Assembly (NCBI GenBank): GCA_014859755.1
Contig: JACUTO010000002.1
Location: forward strand, 1 to 27,598
DNA: 27,598 nt
From: Candidatus Bathyarchaeota archaeon
Lineage (GTDB): Archaea > Thermoproteota > Bathyarchaeia > Bathyarchaeales > Bathyarchaeaceae
Reading direction: 5' to 3'
Positions 22,018 to 27,598 of this stretch are shown piece after piece (the first letter of the stretch is position 1; every line of letters starts with the position of its first letter). Made by a program: the position numbers and the translations under genes. A model generated the notes under the pieces. It did not search any database. It had not been told where the DNA came from and worked only from the letters and a program-made list of their open reading frames with translations.

Positions 22018-22578
22018 ATGCCTAAAGTTGAAGCTTCTATTCGAATCGAAAACGTCGTGGCATCTGCCACGTTACATCAGAGGGTTGACCTAAACGCGGT
22101 GGTGAAGGGTTATCCGGGCGTTGAGTACCGTCCAGAACAGTTTCCGGGACTGGTCTTCAGATTAAAGAGACCCAAGACGGCTACCCTAATCTTCAATTCA
22201 GGGAAGATGGTTTGCACAGGCGCCAAGTCTGAGAAAGAATCGAGGAGAGCCGTGATGAAGGTTGTAAAGGAACTGAAGAAAGGCGGCATAATCATCATCG
22301 GCAAACCCGAGTTGAAAATACAAAACATAGTTGCGTCAGCGAGTTTAGGAGGAATGATAGACCTTGAAAGGTCAGCCTACGCGCTCGGGAGAACCATGTA
22401 CGAGCCGGAACAGTTTCCCGGTCTCATCTACCGAATGAGTGAGCCGAAGGTGGTGATTCTTCTCTTCGCCAGCGGGAAACTGGTTTGCACAGGCGCCAAA
22501 AAGGAAGAGGATGTCTACGAAGCGGTTGGCAAACTTCATAAAAGACTCGAAGAAGAAGAACTGATATACTACGAGTAA
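22018..22578 (+). CDS. tbp: TATA-binding protein (TBP)
   Basis: 186 residues. It binds the TATA box and recruits TFB and RNA polymerase. Two direct-repeat saddle halves are obvious: IRIENVVASATLHQRVDLNA, EYRPEQFPGLVFRL, and NSGKMVCTGAKSEKES; then IQNIVASASLGGMIDLERSA, MYEPEQFPGLIYRM and ASGKLVCTGAKKEEDV. The acidic C-terminal tail EEEELIYYE is typical of archaeal TBP. AAGGAGGG sits five nt before the ATG, and its own TATA box (CTTTATAAAT, 21968-21977) overlaps the end of the signal peptidase gene, so it is probably transcribed alone as well as by read-through. ATTTTTTGG at about 22609 may help termination. Confidence 0.98.
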   Translation: MPKVEASIRIENVVASATLHQRVDLNAVVKGYPGVEYRPEQFPGLVFRLKRPKTATLIFNSGKMVCTGAKSEKESRRAVMKVVKELKKGGIIIIGKPELKIQNIVASASLGGMIDLERSAYALGRTMYEPEQFPGLIYRMSEPKVVILLFASGKLVCTGAKKEEDVYEAVGKLHKRLEEEELIYYE

Positions 22579-22678
22579 ACGCGATAGAAAGAACCCCGAA
22601 CACCTCTAATTTTTTGGATCTATTGTGTTTTAGCCCAACTAAATTATCTAGGCGAAGCAGAGAGACAGAGACTATTAG

Positions 22679-22858
22679 TCACGGGGCATGCGTTATTATT
22701 TTCCCGCATCTAGGGCAGTGTACATGACGGAGCGACTGCTGACAGTCCCATCCAGAGATCACGGCGTCCTCTTTTTGAAGCTCGTATCCACAGTGCCAGC
22801 AGCGATAAAACTTCGCGCTCCTGAAAAACCGTTTCAGAAAACCATTCCGTATTTCCAT
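22679..22858 (-). CDS. Small zinc-ribbon protein of unknown function
   Basis: 59 residues from the ATG at 22858; an earlier ATG at 22888 lies before the predicted transcription start. An N-terminal basic stretch (MEIRNGFLKRFFRSAKFYR) leads to CWHCGYELQKEDAVISGWDC and HVHCPRCGKIITHAP. These give C-x2-C and C-x2-C knuckles plus an extra Cys and His, a likely single zinc-binding site. A TATA-like CATAAAAG (minus strand, 22893-22900) predicts initiation near 22872. It lies downstream of pyrE on the same strand, 168 nt away. No family recognised. The opposite strand is open too, but without cysteine logic. Confidence 0.5.
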   Translation of the reverse strand: MEIRNGFLKRFFRSAKFYRCWHCGYELQKEDAVISGWDCQQSLRHVHCPRCGKIITHAP

Positions 22859-22871
22859 CGCGGTGCCCCAT

Positions 22872-22960
22872 ACGGTGATCACACCCATCTGACTTTTATG
22901 AACGATGAAACCCTAATCTATACCTTAGATTCAGATCAGTGCTCCATCTCTGATCACCGT
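22872..22960. repeat. Inverted repeat pair flanking the small zinc-ribbon promoter
   Basis: ACGGTGATCA (22872-22881) and TGATCACCGT (22951-22960) are exact 10-base inverted copies 69 nt apart. The TATA box of the small zinc-ribbon gene lies between them, and the first copy covers its predicted transcription start. Paired operator sites would look like this, but chance is possible. Confidence 0.35.
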
Positions 22961-23025
22961 TTTTCGCTAGACTGGGGCCTGAAAACCGGTGGCATAACAG
23001 TGACGGCTTTCTTTTGCGGGATATA

Positions 23026-23643
23026 CTATTTTCTTTTCACTTGTTTCAGTATGACATCTAATTGGTCTTCTGTGATGGCGCCTATCTCACAGAGTTTGTA
23101 AGCAGCCTCACTTGTTGTCAGCAAATAATGAAGTTTGACATTGTCCTTAGCCAAATTCTCTTTCCCTCCCTCTTCGCGGTCCAGTAATACAAGAGCGTCC
23201 GTTACCACACCGCCTTCGGTTCTGATCGCCTCAGCAGCTCTCCTTAGTGACCCTCCGCTTGTTATGAGATCATCCATCAGCAAGACGCGGTTTCCGGGCA
23301 ATAGAATGCCTTCCACTCGTCGTTCTCGTCCGTGCAGTCTCTCGGTTGGGCGAATGTAGAGGAAGGGTTTTTTGAGGTGATACGCGGTGAGGGATGCCAG
23401 GGGTATGCCGGCGGTGGGGATTCCTGCGATTCTGTCTAAGTTATCGACCCCGATGTCCTTTTTTATCAGTTTGACGTACAGGTCGCAGATTCTTTGAAAG
23501 GCGTCTGGGAAGCTTGGAACGATTCTTAGGTCGATGTAGTAGGGGCTTACCTTTCCGCTGGTGAGTTTAAAGGCTCCAAACTTTAGGGCGCCAATCTTGT
23601 TTAGAATTCGACACAGTTCAGCTTTCATGGCTTCCTTTTCCAC
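23026..23643 (-). CDS. pyrE: Orotate phosphoribosyltransferase
   Basis: 205 residues. It joins orotate and PRPP to give orotidine 5'-monophosphate in pyrimidine synthesis. Seen: LKFGAFKLTSGKVSPYYIDL at about 19-38, GIPTAGIPLASLTAYHL, the flexible-loop region YIRPTERLHGRERRVEG, and the PRPP-binding VLLMDDLITSGGSLRRAAEA at about 120-139. In the loop the usual R-K-x-x-K-x-H-G basic set appears as RPTERLHG. The GTG start has GGAGG about ten nt upstream; ATG five codons in is an alternative with AAGGA close by. The TATA-like TTCTTTAAAACC at about 23690 predicts a short leader. It is divergent from the LarA-like gene. The UMP-forming decarboxylase is not present. Confidence 0.95.
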   Translation of the reverse strand: MEKEAMKAELCRILNKIGALKFGAFKLTSGKVSPYYIDLRIVPSFPDAFQRICDLYVKLIKKDIGVDNLDRIAGIPTAGIPLASLTAYHLKKPFLYIRPTERLHGRERRVEGILLPGNRVLLMDDLITSGGSLRRAAEAIRTEGGVVTDALVLLDREEGGKENLAKDNVKLHYLLTTSEAAYKLCEIGAITEDQLDVILKQVKRK

Positions 23644-23720
23644 TTAGTCCTTTCCTCCTTTACCTTATTTGGAGTTATGTCCGTTGGGTTTTAAAGAACT
23701 TGCGTTGGCTTCCTCCGCTA

Positions 23721-23729
23721 CTTTTAAAT
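23721..23729 (+). promoter_or_regulatory. TATA box of the larA-like operon
   Basis: CTTTTAAAT predicts transcription starting near 23750, giving a leader of about 20 nt that contains AAGGGG before the ATG at 23772. This promoter should serve the four plus-strand genes that follow. Confidence 0.45.
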
Positions 23730-23771
23730 GAAGCTCCATGAAAATCTTCTACTCAACTAGAAGGGGCTCCC

Positions 23772-25040
23772 ATGGTTGATGTTTGGCTTCCCTACGGGAA
23801 AACCGAGGTTTGCGCTAGGATTCCTACCCGAAACTTTCTGGGCTCCATCGAACCGGAAGAAAGGCTTGGGGTAGCAGATTCAAGAGGTGAGATTGAGAGA
23901 GCTTTAAGCCAGCCCATTGGAACCAAAAGACTAAATGAAATAGCAAAGGAAGGCGACAAAGTAGCCATAGTTGTTGACGACGCAACCCGCGCAACTCCGA
24001 GTGATTTAATGGTTTCTCCATTATTAGATGAATTGAACAGAGCTGGGGTGAAGGATGAAGACGTTACGATAATCTTTGGCTGTGGTTCTCATCGTGCTGT
24101 AAAGCCGGATGAGATGGAAAAACTCGTGGGGGAAGAGGCTCTAAAAAGGGTGAAGACCATGAGTCACGATTATAAGTCTGGAGATCAGGTTTTTCTAGGT
24201 AAAACCTCCTTTGGGACGAAGGTTTATGTGAACAAGGTTTTTGCCGAAGCCGACGTGAAGGTTTTGACTGGAGACATAGGCTTACATTATTATGCCGGGT
24301 ATGGAGGTGGAAGGAAAAGCGTTCTGCCCGCTGTGTCAAGCGCTGAAACAATCCAACATAATCACGCAATGCTTTTGCATCCCAAAGCTGCGACTGGCGT
24401 TTTGGAGGGAAACCCTGTGCATGAAGACATGGTGGAGGCGGCGAAACTTGCCAAGGTTGACTTCATTTTGAACATCGTTACGAACAGTAAGCAGGAGCTG
24501 GTTCGGGCGTTTGCGGGAGATTTAGAACAGGCTTTCTATGAGGGAGTGAAGCTTGTGGATGAAATGTATAAGGTTACTATTGAGCGGAGGGCAGACATTG
24601 TTGTTGTGAGTTCTGGTGGGCATCCACTTGACATTGATCTTTTTCAAGCATACAAGGGAATTGACAACGCCTTGGAAGCCGTGAAGAGGGGAGGCGTCAT
24701 CGTTCTAGTGGCGGAATGCCCAGAGGGACACGGCAACGAAGTTTTCTACGAATGGATGACAAAGTTTAATGATCTGAAGCGCATGGAGAAGGAGATAAAA
24801 AGGCGTTTCATTCTTGGGGGACACAAAGCTTATTATCTGATGAAGGCTCTGCAGAGGGATAAGATAATCTTGGTTTCGGTCATGCCTGATTATTACGCTG
24901 TGAACACCTTTAAATTAAGGACGGCTAGAGCTTTAAACGATGCTTTGCGAGACGCTTTTGACCTAGCTGGCAAAAACGCAAAAGTTTGGGCTATGCCCCT
25001 TGGAAACATCACGTTGCCCGTTGTCAAAACTGCACAATAA
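23772..25040 (+). CDS. LarA-family nickel-pincer racemase/epimerase (DUF2088)
   Basis: 422 residues. LarA-type enzymes racemise or epimerise 2-hydroxy acids using a nickel-pincer nucleotide bound covalently to Lys. The key residues line up with Lactiplantibacillus LarA: Asp70 in VVDDATRATP, His107 in GCGSHRAV, His172 and Lys182 in GLHYYAGYGGGRKSVLP, and His198 in QHNHAM. A C-terminal Rossmann-like half follows (IVVVSSGGHPLDIDLFQAYK, RGGVIVLVAECPEGHGN). LarB, LarC and LarE, which make the cofactor, are not in the window and would have to be elsewhere. Substrate could be lactate or another 2-hydroxy acid; a link to the 2-hydroxyacyl-CoA dehydratase 11 kb away is conceivable but unproven. Confidence 0.92.
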   Translation: MVDVWLPYGKTEVCARIPTRNFLGSIEPEERLGVADSRGEIERALSQPIGTKRLNEIAKEGDKVAIVVDDATRATPSDLMVSPLLDELNRAGVKDEDVTIIFGCGSHRAVKPDEMEKLVGEEALKRVKTMSHDYKSGDQVFLGKTSFGTKVYVNKVFAEADVKVLTGDIGLHYYAGYGGGRKSVLPAVSSAETIQHNHAMLLHPKAATGVLEGNPVHEDMVEAAKLAKVDFILNIVTNSKQELVRAFAGDLEQAFYEGVKLVDEMYKVTIERRADIVVVSSGGHPLDIDLFQAYKGIDNALEAVKRGGVIVLVAECPEGHGNEVFYEWMTKFNDLKRMEKEIKRRFILGGHKAYYLMKALQRDKIILVSVMPDYYAVNTFKLRTARALNDALRDAFDLAGKNAKVWAMPLGNITLPVVKTAQ

Positions 25041-25060
25041 GCTGGCAATGAGGGATAACT

Positions 25061-25549
25061 TTGCAGACGACTTTCACGTTAAGGCGGTTTAAACCCTCTG
25101 ATTTAGAGCAGGTGATGCATATAAACCGGGTGTGTCTTCCAGAAAACTACACCACCTCCTTTTTCATGAATTTGTACCAACGCTTTCCAGAAAACTTCAT
25201 TGTCGCTGAAGAAAATGGAGATGTGGTGGGCTACGTCATGTGCCGCATCGAAACTGGAATCCCAAGTTTTAAGCTGTTGGGGATTACGAGGAAGGGACAC
25301 GTGATCTCCATCGCTGTTTTGCCGGAACATCAGCGGGAGGGCATTGGGTGTGCATTGATGCGAGAGGCTATGGAGGCTATGGTGAACTACAAGGCGAAAG
25401 AGTGCTATTTGGAGGTTCGGGCAAGCAATGTGCCAGCCGTAAACCTTTACAGAAAAATGGGGTTTGAAATCATACGAACGATCAGAGGATACTACGCAGA
25501 CGGAGAAGCTGCCTACATGATGGCGAGAAAGCTGCCCTTTGTGGAGTAA
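25061..25549 (+). CDS. RimI/Ard1-type N-acetyltransferase (GNAT)
   Basis: 162 residues, TTG start with GAGG seven nt upstream, 20 nt after the larA-like stop. The GNAT fold is complete: FTLRRFKPSDLEQVMHINRV at the N-terminus, AEENGDVVGYVMCRIE (beta 4), the acetyl-CoA loop VLPEHQREGIGCALMREAM at about 88-106 (Q-R-x-G-x-G), and NVPAVNLYRKMGFEIIRT near the end. The pattern closely resembles archaeal Ard1/NatA, which acetylates protein N-termini, and bacterial RimI for ribosomal S18. The operon position suggests no specific substrate. Confidence 0.9.
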   Translation: MQTTFTLRRFKPSDLEQVMHINRVCLPENYTTSFFMNLYQRFPENFIVAEENGDVVGYVMCRIETGIPSFKLLGITRKGHVISIAVLPEHQREGIGCALMREAMEAMVNYKAKECYLEVRASNVPAVNLYRKMGFEIIRTIRGYYADGEAAYMMARKLPFVE

Positions 25550-25580
25550 TTAGCGAATAAGTGTTCATGAGGGGAGTGTG

Positions 25581-26135
25581 ATGCCCCTAACGCCGTTTCA
25601 CGTATTTCCGGCAGGCACCATCTACCTCTTAACCTACCGTTACCTCCACGGCCTAGCCTTTTTCTTAGCCACTCTTCTAATAGACATAGAGCCCGCGCTC
25701 TACATGATTTTTGGTGTTCCCTTGCCAAGGGTTCCTCTTCTCTTCGGCGGCTACACGCTTACGGGTCTCCACATGATCACTCATAACCCCTTTGCGGTGA
25801 TAGTTCTCATAGCTCCCGCCATGACTGCCCTCGCTAAACTTCTCGAATTGGGCAAACCCTTTTGGTTGGAGATTTTTAGAGGCGCCGAATGGGTCAATTA
25901 CTCTTGGGCAAAGACTTACCTCTCAGCCTTGGCTGGAGGCTTTCTTCATTTGGGCTGGGACTTGACCATGCATGGAGACATAAACTTAGGCTTTCCCTTC
26001 ATAAGTCTTCCAAACCCCTTCGTAAACCACACCGTTCTCGCCATGATAGGCATGGTGAGCGTCGCTTTGATTTTGCCGTCCTACTTCGTTGGGAAGAAGA
26101 TCAACCGAGGCAGCCCTTTTAAGAAACTGCCGTAA
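25581..26135 (+). CDS. Polytopic membrane protein, possibly YdjM/DUF4184-like metal-dependent hydrolase family
   Basis: 184 residues from the ATG at 25581 with GAGGGGAG just upstream. Four to five hydrophobic segments are visible: about 10-32, 35-60, 68-92, 112-130 and 150-172. The N-terminal MPLTPFHVFPAG, LIDIEPALY, MITHNPF and GGFLHLGWDLTMHGDINLGF place conserved-looking His and Asp residues near membrane interfaces. This recalls the YdjM-like putative membrane metal-hydrolases that begin MPxTPxH. The tail is basic (KKINRGSPFKKLP). Function is unproven. It is 31 nt after the acetyltransferase gene and 45 nt before the radical SAM gene. Confidence 0.8.
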   Translation: MPLTPFHVFPAGTIYLLTYRYLHGLAFFLATLLIDIEPALYMIFGVPLPRVPLLFGGYTLTGLHMITHNPFAVIVLIAPAMTALAKLLELGKPFWLEIFRGAEWVNYSWAKTYLSALAGGFLHLGWDLTMHGDINLGFPFISLPNPFVNHTVLAMIGMVSVALILPSYFVGKKINRGSPFKKLP

Positions 26136-26180
26136 AATAACAACAACTAAAAAACACGTTCACGTAAGGTTTCTCGGTGG

Positions 26181-27299
26181 ATGTCGTTGGGGCGATGCCG
26201 AATCTGCGGCGATCAGTCACCCTTGATTTCAAGCCAGCTAGGCGTCTGTTTGCAGTGTATCAGAGACAAGTCGGAGGAAGCGCTTAAGATAACCGACAAA
26301 GTTCATGCAGAAAGTCGAGGAGTTTTCGGTTTGCCTCCAAAACCACCAAGGGACCCAGACGGAATCTCCTGCGGAGTATGCTCCAACGACTGCAAAATCG
26401 GCGAAGGCGAGAAGGGCTTCTGCGGCTTGGTCTTCAACAGGGGCGGTCGACTGGTTCGCATGGGCGGAACAACGGAGAAAGGTATACTCCAATGGTATTA
26501 CGATCCGCTTCCAACCAACTGCGTCGCTTGGTGGTTCTGTCCCGGCTGCACTGGCGCAGGCTACCCAAAATACGCCTACAAGCGCGGAGCGGAAACTGGC
26601 TACGCAAACCTTGCGATTTTTTACGGAGCTTGTAGCCTCGACTGCCTCTATTGTCAGAACTGGCATTACAGAAACCTGGCCGCCAAGCTTGGTCCGGTTA
26701 TGAGTGCGGAAAGCCTAGCTGCTAAAGCAGACAGCCACGTTTCATGCATCTGCTATTTCGGAGGAGACCCGTCGGTGCAGATGCCTCACGCCCTCAAGAC
26801 AAGTCGGATGGCTTTGGAAAGGGCTGGGGATGAAGGCCGCATCCTCAGAATCTGCTGGGAAACCAATGGATACTGGAAAAAGGAGTCGGCGCTGAAAGCA
26901 GCTGACCTTTCCTACATCAGCGGAGGAAACATAAAGTTTGACCTAAAAACTTGGAATGAAAATCTGAACACGGCTCTGTGCGGAGTTTCAAATGTGCCCA
27001 CTCTGGAACGGTTCAAGATGATTGGTGAGAAATATTTCAAGAAGCGTTCTGATTTGCCGATTCTAACCGCCAGCACGCTCCTTGTTCAGGGATACGTGGA
27101 CGTTGAGGAGGTTGAAGGTTTGGCTAGATTCATTGCAGAGATAGATTCAGAGATTCCATACACGCTTTTAGCCTTTTATCCGCAATATGTGATTACCGAT
27201 CTGCCTACGACCAGCCGAGACTTGGCCTATCAATGTCGAGACGTTGCCGAGAAGTATCTTGAAAACGTTAGGATAGGCAACATACATCTACTTTCCTAG
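26181..27299 (+). CDS. Radical SAM enzyme (PflA/AmmeMemoRadiSam-like) with N-terminal zinc ribbon
   Basis: 372 residues. The radical SAM cluster is C151-x3-C155-x2-C158 in FYGACSLDCLYCQNWHY, with SAM-contact CYFGGDPSVQ near 190 and RICWETNGYW, IKFDLKTWNENLN further on. A zinc-ribbon-like CRICG ... CLQC occupies residues 6-26, and CGVCSNDCKIGEGEKGFCG at about 64-82 is the family's preceding Cys motif. This fits the PflA-like branch that includes AmmeMemoRadiSam system enzymes; the partner AMMECR1/Memo genes are not here. It ends the four-gene plus-strand run. Substrate unknown. ATG chosen; AAGGT lies ten nt upstream. Confidence 0.9.
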   Translation: MSLGRCRICGDQSPLISSQLGVCLQCIRDKSEEALKITDKVHAESRGVFGLPPKPPRDPDGISCGVCSNDCKIGEGEKGFCGLVFNRGGRLVRMGGTTEKGILQWYYDPLPTNCVAWWFCPGCTGAGYPKYAYKRGAETGYANLAIFYGACSLDCLYCQNWHYRNLAAKLGPVMSAESLAAKADSHVSCICYFGGDPSVQMPHALKTSRMALERAGDEGRILRICWETNGYWKKESALKAADLSYISGGNIKFDLKTWNENLNTALCGVSNVPTLERFKMIGEKYFKKRSDLPILTASTLLVQGYVDVEEVEGLARFIAEIDSEIPYTLLAFYPQYVITDLPTTSRDLAYQCRDVAEKYLENVRIGNIHLLS

Positions 27300-27335
27300 T
27301 ATCTGGTCTTTGATGGGGCGTAAGTGCGCAAAACG

Positions 27336-27343
27336 TTTATATA
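27336..27343 (+). promoter_or_regulatory. TATA box of the candidate ncRNA
   Basis: GCAAAACG directly before TTTATATA forms a strong BRE/TATA pair. The predicted start near 27365 is five nt before the first base of the closing helix of the ncRNA. Confidence 0.55.
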
Positions 27344-27364
27344 TTTGAGCTGTACTCTTAACGG

Positions 27365-27474
27365 TTTTGCTGGATGGTGGGGTGCGCGAAAGAACTCCTT
27401 TCTCTTTCAGCAACTAAACGGTTTTTTAAACTGTGGTTGCACGCGCGCCCCATTATCCAGATGGTGCGTTTTTT
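27365..27474 (+). ncRNA. Novel structured ncRNA candidate (~110 nt, three-way junction)
   Basis: Bases 27370-27388 pair without interruption to 27442-27460: 19 bp, three of them G-U wobbles (376/454, 377/453, 383/447), as expected for selected RNA and not a DNA repeat. Inside are two hairpins. P2 is AAAGA/TCTTT (389-393 with 403-407). P3 is GCAAC/GTTGC (410-414 with 436-440), continued by ACGGTTT/AAACTGT (418-424 with 428-434, one wobble) and a three-base loop. Together they form a three-way junction. A TATA box 25-30 nt upstream and a run of six Ts at 27469-27474 frame the transcript. It is not recognisable as tRNA, 5S, RNase P, SRP or a C/D RNA; an H/ACA-like RNA cannot be excluded. No coding frame of note runs through it. 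Confidence 0.65.
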
Positions 27475-27549
27475 CCTCTTAAAGTTTCTGGAACTAACTT
27501 CTATTTTCTCTGTGTGTTCTTCTAGTAGGGGAGAAGAAGGTCACTTTCT

Positions 27550-27598
27550 CTACTTTATTTTTCGTTTCTTTATCTCTTTAGCGAGTTTCATGCCGAGG
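27550..27598 (-). CDS. C-terminal end of a protein running in from the right edge (tentative)
   Basis: The minus strand reads 15 residues, LGMKLAKEIKKRKIK, then a TAG at 27550-27552. The Lys-rich helical tail looks like a genuine protein end, and convergence with the ncRNA (T-run at 27474) is a sensible arrangement. With so little sequence the product cannot be named, and it could be chance. Confidence 0.35.
   Translation of the reverse strand, partial: LGMKLAKEIKKRKIK

Noticed and set aside
1..27598. CRISPR arrays, insertion sequences, integrases and rRNA
   Set aside because: No regularly spaced direct repeats, transposase or integrase motifs, or rRNA-like stretches were seen on either strand.

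Overview
The window is archaeal chromosome. It encodes TATA-binding protein, a 20S proteasome beta subunit, the archaeal KH/beta-CASP RNase aCPSF1, sn-glycerol-1-phosphate dehydrogenase (the enzyme that sets archaeal lipid stereochemistry), SepF, an Lhr-type helicase and an archaeal-type signal peptidase. Promoters are BRE/TATA-like, many genes have a Shine-Dalgarno sequence, and TTG/GTG starts are common. Housekeeping genes combined with a 2-hydroxyacyl-CoA dehydratase cluster, SepF-type division and a Cren7-like zinc ribbon suggest an uncultured TACK lineage such as Bathyarchaeia. That placement is inference; no rRNA gene is present to confirm it.

Layout. 1-5.2 kb: FKBP-type PPIase; egsA (minus) divergent from psmB-aCPSF1; then sepF (minus), overlapping the end of aCPSF1 and preceded by an unlisted 59-codon ORF. 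5.3-7.5 kb (minus): DEAD-box helicase with a C-terminal zinc ribbon, then a PUA-domain protein followed after 4 nt by a 46-residue two-helix membrane protein. 7.6-10 kb: a COG2522-type HTH regulator and a ThiF/MoeB-like E1 enzyme (both minus) share a palindromic operator, with a methyltransferase divergent from the E1 gene. 10-16 kb: a catabolic island of two 2-hydroxyacyl-CoA dehydratase subunits, divergent from a 2,4-dienoyl-CoA-reductase-like flavoenzyme and a C-terminally short 3-hydroxyacyl-CoA dehydrogenase, then a nitroreductase. 16-17.7 kb: an orphan tRNA-Leu-like 3' half with its own TATA box, a YkgJ-type Cys-cluster protein, a small methyltransferase that seems to start at CTG, and a Cys-rich helical protein. 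17.8-23.6 kb: Lhr helicase, a Cren7-like zinc ribbon, signal peptidase, TBP, a small zinc-ribbon protein and pyrE. 23.7-27.3 kb: a four-gene plus-strand run of LarA-like protein, RimI-type acetyltransferase, a membrane protein and a radical SAM enzyme. 27.3-27.6 kb: a strong candidate for a new structured ncRNA, then the tail of a minus-strand gene.

The most interesting items are the ~110-nt ncRNA (19-bp closing helix, three-way junction, TATA box and T-run), the promoter-bearing tRNA 3' half (split tRNA or attachment-site relic), the ATAACA-N-TGTTAT operator shared by the HTH and E1 genes, and several hidden small genes. I found no CRISPR array, insertion sequence or rRNA gene.
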